A stretch of DNA of 48,174 nucleotides from Bacteroidales bacterium (GCA_017508895.1 JAFWRA010000218.1:1-48174), one strand, 5' to 3'. Shown: positions 22,101-33,300, counted from the stretch's first letter. Notes: generated by a model not told the origin, from the sequence alone. Program-made: numbers and translations.

Positions 22101-23714
22101 ATACGACACAACAAATACGCGTACGCTATAGGTATCTTTGTGCCAAGAGGCCATTTTGAAATCACGGAAACCGCTTTCATGCATACCACTCAGTTTGAAT
22201 ATATGAGTTCCGATGGCACCAACCATCAGCAGCCCTTGATTTTCAATGGCGGGCAGTTTGAGCAAATTGTATCTAATGGCAATTCTAATTTGCCCCAAGT
22301 TGCCCATACGAGGAACATCATTATGGGCGGCAATGTTTGGATGAAGCGTTTCACGCCGGGAAGCCATACGGGTAATGTCCATAAGTGTATTGCGCGCCAT
22401 TGCGCTGTGAGCATCATGGGAGGCGAATATCCTGAATTCTACCTTTCTGGTTTGTATAGGAAGGACATCACCACAAGCAATGCCTATGATGACAATCCCC
22501 ACTGTTACACCAATGGCGGACGGTTCGGCCTAATGGCAGGAGCCGGTATGGAAGCCGTCAGAAATAGCGTCTATTTTGAAATCGACCATTCCATCATAGA
22601 TGAATTCTATGGCGGTGGCATCAATGCCAACAACCCTGTGGCTGGCAGCGTCAATGTTGTCATCAACAACAGTTTAGTGAACAAATACTGCGGAGGTCCC
22701 AGAATTGGCACCTGCCAAACAGTTACCACCGAGGCAACAGGAACCATTTTCAACCATTATTTCGGTGGCGGCAACGGAGGCACCAACCTCTATCGTGATG
22801 AGGTTTATGATGCTAATGACAACGACATGCCCAGTGCGTCGGATTTCATTAATAATACTAAGAATTATGGATGGAAAGATTTTAATCCCATTTCCATACA
22901 GGGTGTCACGGCAACCTATAGTGCAAGTTTTGGCTACCATGCCGAGTTTGAATTTGAGGTGTTCAACCAATCCAACGGCATCAATAACGAAGTCGTGGTG
23001 AGGACCTATCGCCATTGGGCACAGTTTGGCACCACCTCGACAGGCAATGTCAGCAATACTTTAGTCGATTGTACCGTGAACAACAATTTCTATGGCGGTG
23101 GCAACTTGGGCAATGTGAATGGCTACGTCACATCCACCCTTACCAATTGCAACATTTTTGGCAATGCCTATGGCGGAGGATTTTCGGCTTCCATTCCTGC
23201 ATTCCCCGTCCATGATAAGACCAAGGTGAGTTTTCCCACACGCGATGCCGCTGGCGTTTGCCACAACGGAAGCGTTGGCTATCGCACAGATGACGAGAAT
23301 AACAATATCAAATACACTTGGTGCTACAAAAACCCTCAAACCAATTTGGTTTTACCTTCAGGTGTTGTCATACCCTCAGGTGTTACCACCGGTAAGCCTG
23401 CTTTCCAGTATGAAGACAAATGGTATTGCTACACCACCGTTTCGCTTGAGGATCTTGGCACTATCAGTGGCAACACAAGTATCACTGTGGAGGGCAACAC
23501 CAGCATTTTGGGTCACGTTTTTGGCGCAGGCGACGCAAGCAAAGTGCAAGGCGACACCTTTGTCTATATTAAGGATCATGCCAAAGTCTTTGGCAACGTC
23601 TATGGCGGCGGCAACATGGGAGAGGTCGGCGGCAACACCAAAGTGATAGTGAATGGACAAAGCAATGGCGATGGAATAGGCGCAGGTTCAATTACCAATC
23701 CAACGAATGATTGA
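19125..23714 (+). CDS. giant secreted protein 1: lectin-like head, chitobiase-C-like and GGG-turn repeats, 1529 aa
   Basis: Signal peptide to about residue 40 (LICSLGAKG-Q; ATG 19149 is an alternative start). Residues about 43-230 have W/Y-rich units ending SKWYLEPA, like ricin-type beta-trefoil lectins. Residues about 232-382 are two chitobiase/hexosaminidase C-terminal-like domains (ATIYYTTDGTTPTTS, TSIYYTTNGEPATPSS). At about 400-580 are GLUG-like repeats (GGLVGLLDGSSRVINCYS). A long unassigned beta-rich middle follows. From about 1158 the glycine-turn repeats begin (FYGGGINAN, YFGGGNGG, FYGGGNLGNVNG, VYGGGNMGEVGG) and run to the end. It has no C-terminal sorting domain. It is probably an extracellular or outer-surface binding protein. 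It overlaps the next gene by 8 bases. Confidence 0.8.
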   Translation: MSIENLMVMERKHITTKKGIKCSFALIAAVLICSLGAKGQVADGLYYIGGPGFVTTNTAANFYLCPTENWYYFQSTTPYYTNTDNGMPFMTTYQCRNGVYSAENAVWIVEKHPTLDYYYFKRAIDGKYLTYNVAPFSNVGRVRVHLEESPSNENYSLFAIVYVPNKDSYDIKSKAAIDNNETRIYLNVNKGNKPTLVGDGDVFNNVNTGGIIGLWSSGSSGDDNSKWYLEPAAVASPTITNNFDGTITITAETGATIYYTTDGTTPTTSSLSGVTTLTFNLTDDVEVVKAIAKGDSDYFPSLVSTYYLPVCERPVITVSNSIVTITCPMAGTSIYYTTNGEPATPSSTLYEGPFSAQGVAFINAIATKPGYFRSNQAHYYPAIEVGSSSEITNMDGRYILLDGFISSAPIGTAEDPFRGQIDGNFNVFSLNGHALVGVAEDAIIKNVVIGSVTYNGSGNVGAICNEAKGSTRIYNCGILPTDPNLTATSSVGSSNGYCGGLVGLLDGSSRVINCYSFANITSGTIVAGIVGYNNTSGATQSNYAQKTIVMNCMFYGEISGGTTKYPVYGGNVIANDGSAAINNYNYYRGAATFDDGYSDVANYNRSWPAEERNLRRFEYYRSILNSNRRLCTWWVSGADNVVPTDDDVASVGIAKWVLDRSIAPYPVLKPWGKYPSVINRDPERVWDTIGNQWVQRTNAAPYQGKQLGTLSVTVNSGAHPGTLAGLSVTSQTLTLAVTDMDTLNYDFGYAKVQLPYYNELFGDPTSTDHLTRYYGNYTDKVVTGWKITAVNNNDQGLGYTFNSNWESGCNFADRSDKYKDLFAKSGRVFAQGGYYYVPEGVTAITIEAYWGNALYLHGKGHSLDRVSVCSYEGSTKNYGYAFTPAGTLPTTWVYNNMPIYDDLGSVRDALSTSSATVYDQAVVLVGNFQVQARNDISLDKTDGRRVTFMSADLDMDNEPDFCWQFQWRLNTERLKILPVRFDFLPIPELGAAIRHNKYAYAIGIFVPRGHFEITETAFMHTTQFEYMSSDGTNHQQPLIFNGGQFEQIVSNGNSNLPQVAHTRNIIMGGNVWMKRFTPGSHTGNVHKCIARHCAVSIMGGEYPEFYLSGLYRKDITTSNAYDDNPHCYTNGGRFGLMAGAGMEAVRNSVYFEIDHSIIDEFYGGGINANNPVAGSVNVVINNSLVNKYCGGPRIGTCQTVTTEATGTIFNHYFGGGNGGTNLYRDEVYDANDNDMPSASDFINNTKNYGWKDFNPISIQGVTATYSASFGYHAEFEFEVFNQSNGINNEVVVRTYRHWAQFGTTSTGNVSNTLVDCTVNNNFYGGGNLGNVNGYVTSTLTNCNIFGNAYGGGFSASIPAFPVHDKTKVSFPTRDAAGVCHNGSVGYRTDDENNNIKYTWCYKNPQTNLVLPSGVVIPSGVTTGKPAFQYEDKWYCYTTVSLEDLGTISGNTSITVEGNTSILGHVFGAGDASKVQGDTFVYIKDHAKVFGNVYGGGNMGEVGGNTKVIVNGQSNGDGIGAGSITNPTND

Positions 23715-26700
23715 GGAAGGAGACGAAGAAATGAAGAAATCTAAAACGAAAATGAAATACATTTATAACGGCATGACTAAGGCAATGCGTATGGCCGCTT
23801 GCTGTCTCTTGCTCTTCGCCGTGGCTGGGAATGCCTTGGCACAATCGGACGATCTATATGTCATCAAAAAAACCAATTATGACGGGGCAGGAGGCGAACA
23901 CTATTTGGCTCATGTGAAAGTGGGCGACAATTATGAACTTCAGGATGCCACTGAGTTCAGCCCCAACTGCCTCTGGTATTCGGGCCGTGAGATCAACCTC
24001 ATGGGCACCAACCACAACTATTATTTCATCGACAACGAAAACCAATACCGTTTCCTTTCTGCACCTTTGTCGGCGGGAGGGGCGTTATCGCTTTCCGACT
24101 CGAAGCCACCGGTCTACTTCCTCAACAATACTGATCGGGACTACTACTTCTACGATTGGGATTATGACAACAGACCCAATGGAGCTGGCGTGGCACGTGG
24201 TCATCAGTTTAATGGCGTCACGCAAGGAACATGTACCCATGAATGGGAAAACAATCAATGCTGGGAAGTGTATTGGGTGGAATGTGATGGCAGCACTTGG
24301 AGCTTGTCAGATAGTTATTCTTATCACATTACACCAAATGCCGGTCGTTTCCGTCTTGTGACGGTCGAATCGTTTCCCATGGAAATTGATGGTGCAGGGG
24401 GGGTAAGTGATCTCGATGATTTCGTAATGGAGTTTTCCAATCCAGTTCATTCTCTTTCTGCTACAATCGAGCCATTCAATTACATTCCGGCCTACAACAA
24501 ATACGACTTTGATGAAGTGACCACACCAGGTAATTCTCCAACGATTACGCCACACACCTATTATTATCCTTATGGCTCTTCTAATTTGGATCCCCCTACT
24601 TCAACAACTTCAAGTGGTGACCAATGGACCTACAATTGGACGCTATCAGGTGCAGGTGCAGCCTACCTTTCATTCTCCGATGAAGGAACGGATTTGGTTC
24701 ATTCAAGTACCTCAGCCGCACCGACATTGTATTACCTTATCGAGAACACCACTGGACAAAAGACGGCCACTTTGACACTTACCGTCACTTACCAAGATGG
24801 CTCCACCCAAACGACAACGGCCACAATAACAGTGAAAACGCCTTGCCAAAACCCGTCGTTTTCGGCCTCTGTGAACTATCTGGGTGTTACCATCTCATGG
24901 ACTCATACTGCTGAAAGTTACATGGTATCGTGGAAAAAGGCGGATGCTACAGATTGGTCTTCGCAAGCTGTGGGTGATGTCACTTCCTACACCATCACCG
25001 ATTTGGAATACAACACCACCTATGTTTATATGGTGAAAGCGAATTGTACTTCATCAACGGATGACCCAACACCATCCACTTTTACTACTTATCCTGAACC
25101 CACTGCAATGATTGGTGGTGCGGTGTTTGGCGGTGGCCGCATGGCCAACGTGGGCGGCAAGACCGAAGTGGTCATCATCAACACCGACAGCATCGGCGCG
25201 GTGTATGGAGGCAACGATATTGCAGGAGAGGTGGTAGACCCCGCAGGCTCGACCATCAAGTTGGGCGTAACCGCCGATGACCCTGATGCCGTAACATATA
25301 ATAATGGTCAAGCCTCCACCAAAGTCAGGATTGGCGATGTGTATGGTGGTGGCAACGGCTATTATGCCTACGACGGCTCCACTTTCGTGCCTGCTGATAA
25401 CGAACATACTTCTTTCGTCGTGCAAGATAACGGGACGGTGAATGCCATGACTCGGTCGCACACAGTGGGCGATGCGGTCTGGGAAAACACAACGGGTGCT
25501 GATTACACGCTTGTTGTCCCGAAAATCAATAAGACTACCATCACGGTGGCCAATGATGCTGTGAAGGCAGATTCCATCTTCGGCGGCGCAAAGAACGCTT
25601 TCATTACCAATACCGATGTCAATGATGGCACCTCCATCACCGTCAACGGCGGCACGGCCTTCGCTGTGTATGGCGGCAACAACTTTGGCGGTAACCAAAC
25701 TGCTGGCAAACATCATATCGTGGTCAACAACACGAAGACTCAAACGAGCGGTTATCCCAATGGCCTTGGCCGAAACTATGGCATTTGCTATGTTTTCGGT
25801 GGCGGCAACAAAGTTGTGGGCTTGAAGACGGATATCACCATCAGCGGCGGCATGTGCGACACCGTTTTCGCAGGTGGAAACGCGGCTGATGTGGATGATG
25901 CCAATGTACTCATCGACTGCCCTCACAACAAGACTTTTACAAACGCTGTCAGCACTTGGGATGATGATGGCAATATCACCGCAATCAATGAGGGTTACGC
26001 ATGGAACAGCACTGGCATCTACAATGTGCGTGCTCTTTTTGGTGGCAACAACAGGGCCGACATGAGCGACCTGCCTACTATCACATTGACGCGAGGCAGT
26101 GTCGGCACGGTGTATGGCGGCGGCAACGCGGGTAACATGCTGGCGCAAATCCCTGATGACAATGACCCCGAACATAATCCTGGCACAGGTCCCATAGCCA
26201 CCGACTTCGGCTCCAATCACATCGGAAGTGCTGCCCAGCCTATCTACTATGGCACCCATGTGATGATGAACAGCGCAAACATGCTTGTTGACTACCTCTA
26301 TGGCGGCTGTCAGATGAGCGATGTGGTTTACAGCACTTGGGTTGAAATCCAAGACGGACACGTGGGCACCGTGTATGGCGGCTGCAACATCAGTGGCGAT
26401 GTGGGTAGCGAACCTCGAATAGAATATGATGACGTTTCATCAGATGAAGAATACCAGTTGGTGAATGGTGGCACCTATGTGAAAGCCTCGGGCGGCACGG
26501 TCTACGGTAACCTCTTTGCTGGCTCCAACGGTTTCTATCACTGCAACAACGGTGTGGAATACATCTCGGGCCTGAATTTTGGCAATCCTCCCTACGACCC
26601 AGAAGAGTATTATGTTGGCCTTAAAATCCCCACCCACAACGAAACCCATGTGATGGTGAGTGGAACAGCCATCGTGAAAGAAAACGTGTATGCTGGAGGC

Positions 26701-29700
26701 AACATGGCTTTCGTAGGTTTCATCAATGCCACCGACCAAAGCTTTAGGTTCCGTGACTTTGTTGGTTTCTGCTCTGTGCTCATGGATGGCGGAACGGTGG
26801 AAGGCAGTGTGTATGGCGGCGGCAATCGCGCCTCAGTTTTCGGCAGCAACGAAGTGCATGTGTCGGGCGGCTTCATCGGCTACACTACAGATGGCACTCT
26901 TACAGACGGTGCACTCTATGGCGGCAACGACCGTGCTGGACAGGTGGCACAAATCACCAACCGCGTGATGCCTGAAACCTATTCTTGGGCCTCCGATGGT
27001 CAAACTAATTTGAACCTCTTGGGTGTGAAGACCTATGTCAACGTCACAGGCAAGCCACGAGTCGGCACGGTGTATGGTGGCGGCAATGGTGCGTACGATT
27101 ATAATCCTGACGAATATTGTGACATTACAGACCAGCCCGTTCAATCCAACACTTTCGTCGATGTCAATATCGATGCAGATGGTGGGGTAGACGAGGGTGG
27201 ATATATTAATAAGGTGTATGGCGGTGGTAATGGCGTTACCGTTTTGGACCGCATCACCGTGTTCGTCAATGTCGAGAATGCGATAGAAGAAAATGCTTAC
27301 GATCAGGTAGGTACTATCTTTGGTGGTAACAACAAAGGTGATTTGGACATTTTGTCGGACATCATTTTGCTGCATGGACAGGTGAACACCGTCTATGGCG
27401 GCTGCAACGAGGGTGCCATGTTGGGTAACCTCTCCTATAATGGGTATGATAATCTCGGAAGTATGGTTCACTTGCGCAGTCAGTATCAGCCTAATGGCAC
27501 CGGTACACCTGTCACTCCCGATGCTAGGGTGACGGGCTTCGTTTACGGCGGTTGCCGTAGCAATGGCGTGAGCAACAATACATTGGTGCTTGTCGATGGC
27601 GGCGAGCATCCTGCCACCTTCTTCGGTGGCAGCGACATCAGCGGCATTGTGGACGGCACTTCGCAAGTGATTGTCACAGGTGGTTCAACTGGCGACGTGT
27701 TTGGCGGCGGCAACGGCAACTACACTTATTCGGGCGGCGTCAATCCTCCATATTGCTACCAAACGAATGTTGAAGTGTTGGGCGGCACTTGCACGAACAA
27801 TGTCTTTGGCGGCGGCTTGGCTGGACCTTGTGGCGGAACCCAAGTGACGATTAATGAAGGCACGGTGAATGGAAACGCATTTGGCGGTGGCTATGCCGGC
27901 TTGTGTGGCGAAACCTATGTGACGATTACTGACGGTACGGTGGGTGGAAGCGTTTTCGGAGGCGGCAACGAAGCTGGCCTGACCACTTCGGATTTGGATC
28001 CCGATCCGGAAATAACTCAGAACTTTTCGGGCAACAGCATTGTCGATATGAGTGGCGGTTTTGTAGGCGCAGGCGTGTATGGTGGCTGCAACGCCCAAGG
28101 CGAAATTGGGGGTAATGTGGAGATGTATTTCACTGGTGGCACTATTGGCACTACTAGCCAAAGGGCTAACATCCATGGCGGTGGCTATGGCCAGCCTACC
28201 ACAGTTGCTGGCGATGTCCTTATTATCTTTGGTGTTGACACATTAGGAATCCATAATGAGAACTTGAATCTGTACGGCGACCTATATGGTGGCTCGGCTT
28301 TGGGTAATGTCAACAGCAGTCCAAGCAATACCACGACCATTCATATTGACAATGGTACCATCCACGGCAACGTCTACGGCGGTGGCTTGGGCGACAAAGC
28401 CGACCTTGGCCAAGGTCATACAGATGTGGCCGCCAAGGTGTTTGGCGTGGTGCATGTCTATGTTGGTGGTACGGATGGTGAAGCAATTCCCACCTATTAT
28501 GGCAAAGCTTCATTCGACAACACTTCCATTTTTGGTTGCAACAACCTCAACGGCTCACCTCAAGCCGATGTGTATGTGGATGTTTATCAGACCAACCACG
28601 TCGAAAAAGACTTCGTCGATTATATTGCCGCTGACCGACAATATGCTATACATCAGACATTTGGCGGCGGCGATATGGCTAGTTACGCTCCTGAAGACGG
28701 TAGTCAGACCTCTGAAAGAGTGGCCCATGTCCACATTCACGGCTGCGAAAACACCATCGAAGAGGTGTTTGGCGGTAGCAACGCTGCCCACTCGATTAGC
28801 GCTTCCACCATCGTGGACGGCGGGCGATTCAACTTCATTTTCGGTGGCGGCAATGGTATCAATGGAGAGGCCAATGTCGGTGTTGACCCGATTATCCATC
28901 GCACCTATAGCCAGATCTTAGGTGGTCGTGTTGGCTATTGCTTTGGAGGTTCCAACCGATTGGGTAACTGCATCAACATCGTGCAAGACCTTGTAACGCA
29001 AGGCATGTGTGGCGAACTATCCATTGACTATTTTTACCAAGGTGGTAACCAAGCTGACCAATATGGCGAAATGGTGCTCAACATTGACTGCGACGATTCA
29101 GACGATAAGAGTTATCTTTCCGCATATGGCGGATGTCGATTGGGCACTGTCTATGGCAACATCACAGCCACTATCAAGGGAGGTAAAATTGGCTCTTTCT
29201 TCGGGGGCAGCCAAGGCGATAACGATTATGCTGCCAATGTGAAGCGTTTCCCCACCGAAGAGGAACTGGATGCAAATCCTGACGCTTATTCGCAGGAATT
29301 GAAAAACTTCCTGATCACCCAGGCAGACTTAGGCAATGATTGGTATGGCAAAGGTGGCAACATTACTGTCATCGTGAAGGGTGGTGCCATTGGCAACCTT
29401 TATGGCGGCTGCGATACCAATGGCAATGTGGAAGGCAAGATCGTCGTCATCGTTGAAAGCGAAGAAAACAATTGCGGACTCTTCGTTGGTAATGTTTATG
29501 GCGCCAGCAACCACACTCCATACGAACCTGAAAACCCCAACGGCATTTCTCCCAAAGTGAATATCATCAAAGCGACTGTAGGTGGCCCTTATGATTTCAG
29601 CCTCGACGGAGAAATCCAGGAGAACGAGATGTTTGCCGGCAACGTGTTTGGCGGTGGTAATGAAGGATACGTTTACAGCAACCCAAAAGTGAACATTGGC

Positions 29701-30324
29701 GATGGTACAGACAACAAGGCCGTCAGAATTTTGGGCAACGTGTATGGTGGCGGCAACGAAGGCGATGTTACAGGCAGTGCGGAAGTGGTTGTCGTCCCCG
29801 ACACACACACCTTGACCGTCACTCCTTCTACACAAGGTACCATCACGGTGGGCACTAATGATCCAAGTTCATCCTATGAGGTTGGCAGAGATGTTGATAT
29901 CAACATCATTGCTACGGCCAATCCTCACTATGCCTTTGAATCATGGACCGTTACTGGCGAGGGGGCTAGTGTAGGCAATCCTTCATTGGCCAACACCTAT
30001 TTTACGATGGGCACTGGAAATGCTACCTTGACGGCTAATTTCGTTGAGGCTCACCTACTTACTTTGGCTGCTGCCCCTGCAGGAGGAGGTACTTTCAGAG
30101 TCAATGGCACAGCGTATACCGGACCTATTTGGGTAGCCCCTGGGGCGTTAGTTTCGATTGTGGCTAATCCTGCAAGCAATTATAGTTTCGTTAACTGGAC
30201 TGTTTCGGGTCATGATTCTTCTGTAATTGACCCCGAATTGCCATCCACCCACTTTATCATGGGTGATGAAGATGCCACATTGACTGCTACATTTATATAT
30301 AACAACAGGAATTCTAATCGATAA
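23707..30324 (+). CDS. giant secreted protein 2: GGG-turn repeat array with Fn3 and InlB-like modules, 2205 aa
   Basis: Signal peptide ending AGNALA-Q at residue 45-46. ATG 23731 with GGAGACGAAG upstream is an alternative start. Residues about 48-235 form a Tyr/Trp-rich head, about 300-378 an Ig-like strand set, and about 378-462 an Fn3 domain (VTISWTHTAESYMVSWKKAD). Residues about 465-2030 carry some 40 glycine turns of the type V-Y/F-G-G-G/C/S/N-N, separated by T-x-V-x-I strands. Two InlB-B-like modules close it (about 2034-2198, AFESWTVTGEG and SFVNWTVSGHD). No T9SS domain is seen at the end. The repeat regularity suggests a long beta-solenoid. I cannot name its ligand. The third gene starts 8 bases after the stop. 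Confidence 0.8.
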   Translation: MIEEGDEEMKKSKTKMKYIYNGMTKAMRMAACCLLLFAVAGNALAQSDDLYVIKKTNYDGAGGEHYLAHVKVGDNYELQDATEFSPNCLWYSGREINLMGTNHNYYFIDNENQYRFLSAPLSAGGALSLSDSKPPVYFLNNTDRDYYFYDWDYDNRPNGAGVARGHQFNGVTQGTCTHEWENNQCWEVYWVECDGSTWSLSDSYSYHITPNAGRFRLVTVESFPMEIDGAGGVSDLDDFVMEFSNPVHSLSATIEPFNYIPAYNKYDFDEVTTPGNSPTITPHTYYYPYGSSNLDPPTSTTSSGDQWTYNWTLSGAGAAYLSFSDEGTDLVHSSTSAAPTLYYLIENTTGQKTATLTLTVTYQDGSTQTTTATITVKTPCQNPSFSASVNYLGVTISWTHTAESYMVSWKKADATDWSSQAVGDVTSYTITDLEYNTTYVYMVKANCTSSTDDPTPSTFTTYPEPTAMIGGAVFGGGRMANVGGKTEVVIINTDSIGAVYGGNDIAGEVVDPAGSTIKLGVTADDPDAVTYNNGQASTKVRIGDVYGGGNGYYAYDGSTFVPADNEHTSFVVQDNGTVNAMTRSHTVGDAVWENTTGADYTLVVPKINKTTITVANDAVKADSIFGGAKNAFITNTDVNDGTSITVNGGTAFAVYGGNNFGGNQTAGKHHIVVNNTKTQTSGYPNGLGRNYGICYVFGGGNKVVGLKTDITISGGMCDTVFAGGNAADVDDANVLIDCPHNKTFTNAVSTWDDDGNITAINEGYAWNSTGIYNVRALFGGNNRADMSDLPTITLTRGSVGTVYGGGNAGNMLAQIPDDNDPEHNPGTGPIATDFGSNHIGSAAQPIYYGTHVMMNSANMLVDYLYGGCQMSDVVYSTWVEIQDGHVGTVYGGCNISGDVGSEPRIEYDDVSSDEEYQLVNGGTYVKASGGTVYGNLFAGSNGFYHCNNGVEYISGLNFGNPPYDPEEYYVGLKIPTHNETHVMVSGTAIVKENVYAGGNMAFVGFINATDQSFRFRDFVGFCSVLMDGGTVEGSVYGGGNRASVFGSNEVHVSGGFIGYTTDGTLTDGALYGGNDRAGQVAQITNRVMPETYSWASDGQTNLNLLGVKTYVNVTGKPRVGTVYGGGNGAYDYNPDEYCDITDQPVQSNTFVDVNIDADGGVDEGGYINKVYGGGNGVTVLDRITVFVNVENAIEENAYDQVGTIFGGNNKGDLDILSDIILLHGQVNTVYGGCNEGAMLGNLSYNGYDNLGSMVHLRSQYQPNGTGTPVTPDARVTGFVYGGCRSNGVSNNTLVLVDGGEHPATFFGGSDISGIVDGTSQVIVTGGSTGDVFGGGNGNYTYSGGVNPPYCYQTNVEVLGGTCTNNVFGGGLAGPCGGTQVTINEGTVNGNAFGGGYAGLCGETYVTITDGTVGGSVFGGGNEAGLTTSDLDPDPEITQNFSGNSIVDMSGGFVGAGVYGGCNAQGEIGGNVEMYFTGGTIGTTSQRANIHGGGYGQPTTVAGDVLIIFGVDTLGIHNENLNLYGDLYGGSALGNVNSSPSNTTTIHIDNGTIHGNVYGGGLGDKADLGQGHTDVAAKVFGVVHVYVGGTDGEAIPTYYGKASFDNTSIFGCNNLNGSPQADVYVDVYQTNHVEKDFVDYIAADRQYAIHQTFGGGDMASYAPEDGSQTSERVAHVHIHGCENTIEEVFGGSNAAHSISASTIVDGGRFNFIFGGGNGINGEANVGVDPIIHRTYSQILGGRVGYCFGGSNRLGNCINIVQDLVTQGMCGELSIDYFYQGGNQADQYGEMVLNIDCDDSDDKSYLSAYGGCRLGTVYGNITATIKGGKIGSFFGGSQGDNDYAANVKRFPTEEELDANPDAYSQELKNFLITQADLGNDWYGKGGNITVIVKGGAIGNLYGGCDTNGNVEGKIVVIVESEENNCGLFVGNVYGASNHTPYEPENPNGISPKVNIIKATVGGPYDFSLDGEIQENEMFAGNVFGGGNEGYVYSNPKVNIGDGTDNKAVRILGNVYGGGNEGDVTGSAEVVVVPDTHTLTVTPSTQGTITVGTNDPSSSYEVGRDVDINIIATANPHYAFESWTVTGEGASVGNPSLANTYFTMGTGNATLTANFVEAHLLTLAAAPAGGGTFRVNGTAYTGPIWVAPGALVSIVANPASNYSFVNWTVSGHDSSVIDPELPSTHFIMGDEDATLTATFIYNNRNSNR

Positions 30325-30332
30325 ACAATACT

Positions 30333-33300
30333 ATGATGATGAAATATAATAGACATATTCACAACACAATGGTTTTGAAATCAAGGCGAAAGACATTCCT
30401 CTTGTCAGCTTTGCTGCTTGTTGGCGGCATTGCCCACGCACAGGTTGTCATCGATGGCAACGTGTATGGCGGTGGAAATAAGGGCGTAATACTGAACGAC
30501 ACTGTTCATCAAGGTAGCAACGTTGTCGTCAGGAGGATCGATTCCACCACAGTAATCATCAACGGTGGTCGCATCAAAGGCTCCGTGTATGGTGGCGGCT
30601 TGGGCGACACGCTTGTCGAAAAAGCTGGCTTGGTGGAAGGCAACACCCGTGTTGAGATGAGAGGCGGCACGGTGGTGCGCAGCATCTACGGTGGTGGTCA
30701 ACTTGGCTCAGTGGGCACTTTCAATTATAATACGGTCACTTATCCCGCGAATGATCCAAATGGCAATGCAGGGAAGACTGTAGCAGTCCCCATAAGTCTT
30801 AAAGAGGAGGGTACCGGCAGGGCAAGAGTCTTTGTCAGCGGTGGTAGGGTAGGTGTGATCAACCAGGCCTTGATGCCTACCACCAACAATCCCGGTGACG
30901 ATGAACTTGGCTGGGTGTTTTGCGGCAGCCAAGGCTTGACCGACTCCATTAGTTGGCCCCATGCCATCGGTCACGGCGTGGTGAATGACACCTATTTGCA
31001 CATCAGCGGAGGACTTATCACCGCCTCGGCTTACGGTGGCTGCGAAAACGGTTTGCTTCTTGACAGCACCTATGTGCTTGTGTCGGGCGGACAAATTGGC
31101 GTCGGACACTACATGGTAGGCAATGTGCACCATTGGGATTCCGTCTATACTGAGGAGAAATGGACTGAAGCCGTCAACGCAGTAAAGGAAGGAACTCCAG
31201 CTTCCATCAATAACATTGCTGCGCAATTCCACGAGTGCGACGCATGGCCCTATGGTATAATGGAGGATGGCGAAATGAAATATTATGTTTATGACATTTT
31301 CGCCGACCCTTTAGAATACCCTGAATATAACTCCCAAGGTGGTTCCATTGAAGGCTCCAACGGTCACTCGTTTTTCGGCAACGTGTTCGGCGGCGGCTCG
31401 GGCTATTATCCCATCAGGCCTGGCATTTGGAGGAGAACTGCTGGTCGCGTGAATGGTAACACTCGTGTGGAAATCATAGGTGGCCATATCCTTACCTCCG
31501 TATATGGCAGCAACGAAATCACCGACGTTATGGGCAATAGCACCGTCACGATGAGCGGTGGCACCTTGGGTGTGCCGCGCACTTTGGAAAGCATTGCCGC
31601 ACACCCAGTCACTTGTTACCTCTTCGGCGCAGGCATGGGTGACACGCGCACCCTTTTTACCCAGTGGACCAACGTCGACAGCACCTATGTCAATATTTCG
31701 GGTGGCACTATCTTTGGCTCCATCTTTGGCGGTGGTGAGGAAGGTCACGTGCTTCGTAATGTTTGCGTGATCGTCAAAGATTCCATCAATGACAACAATG
31801 TCGTTTCAAGTCCCTTCATCGGAACATGGGGCCAATCCACTTTTGATGGTAACGTGTTCGGCGCTGGCCGCGGCTTTTCGGGCCTAGCCCTCACCGCTGG
31901 TGGTGTGGGTGGCAACACCGAGGTCAACATTGAAGGCGGCATCATGCTCGGCTCTGTTTACGGCGGTGGACGATTGGCTTCGGTGGGCGCTTATTTTGTT
32001 GCTCCTAATGACCAGAATTACGGCAATTTGGTGGAAGACGATGAGAATGGAACTTACGGTTACACCATTGTCAACATTAAAGGCGGCACCATCGGCAATC
32101 GCTTTGAGATTGAGTCAGACAGCCATGGCAACTATATCGGCGGTAACGTGTTTGGTGGATCGAAGGGTCGAATGACCCTGATGGATGGCACGTCGACGAA
32201 CCCGATTTGGGAAAATCTAGGCAAGGTGAAGCAGACTACTGTGAACATCAATGAGGCTGCTGGCAAGACCATCGTAATCAAGGGCCATGTGTTTGGCGGC
32301 GGCGAGATTGGCCGCGTCGAGAAAAACACCTTGGTGAACATCGACAATGGTAACATTGGTTATGACTATAATGACAATGGAATCCACATCCGCCAAGGTG
32401 GCGATGTCTACGGCGGCGGCATGGGTAGGGAAACTGAAGAGAAAGCTGGCTTGGTGAAAGGCAATGCGTACGTCGACATGAGCAACGGATTCGTGCAACG
32501 CAGTCTCTACGGCGGCGGCAAGTTCGGATCGGTGGGTACGTTCACAGAATATTATACACAGGCCAATGGTGTCCATATCGTGGGTGAACCCAAAGTGTGT
32601 GAAGAAGGTACTGGTTTGGCCAAGGTTGTAATTAGCGGTGGACAGGTGGGCTTTACGGAAACATTGATGCCTGCCCCTGGAACGTCTACCTATGATGATG
32701 ATTTCGGTTATGTCTTCTGCGGAAGCCGTGGCGAAGCCGACTCTATCAATTACCCAAGAGCCAATTTCCTTGCTGTGGTCGACACCACTTATTTGGAAAT
32801 CAGCGGTAATGCGCTCATCACGGCTTCTGCATACGGCGGTAGCGAGAATGGTATGGTTTTGCGCAATACACATGTGAAGATTGCTGGAGGACAAATTGGA
32901 ACTGGACACTACAAAGAGAACAATATAAACCATTGGGATGACCCGTATGATGAACAAGATTGGAATGATGCCATAGCAGCCATTAGGAGTGGCGTTCCTG
33001 CAACTATTAATTCAAACGCTGCCAATTTCCACCCATGTGCTTCCTGGCCCTACGGCAATGATGACGGTGAATATCTGGTGTACGACATCTTCGCTGAAGA
33101 TCCAGACTTTCCTTCAGGTCCTGAACTCGAGGGCAGTTCTTTAAATGCTTCCGATGGTAACAGTTTCTTTGGAAAGGTATATGGCGGAGGCTCAGGTTAC
33201 TATCCCATCGCTCCTGGTGTATGGCGTCGCTCTGCAGGCCGTGTGAACGGTAACACCCTCGTGGAAATCACGGGCGGACATATCCTCACAGCAGTCTATG

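Noticed and set aside
23690..23740. Frameshift joining giant proteins 1 and 2 into one gene
   Set aside because: Protein 2 has its own signal peptide and a Shine-Dalgarno-like GGAG before an internal ATG, so a separate gene is the better reading.
25054..26361. 435-codon open frame on the minus strand inside giant gene 2, and similar long minus-strand frames across 24-43 kb
   Set aside because: They mirror the glycine/valine-rich repeats of the plus-strand proteins. Their translations are rich in A, H, I and V without domains, starts are arbitrary and no promoter boxes precede them.
30320..30340. Assembly break or frameshift joining giant proteins 2 and 3
   Set aside because: Protein 2 ends after complete InlB-like modules, and protein 3 opens with a full signal peptide ending AHA-Q.
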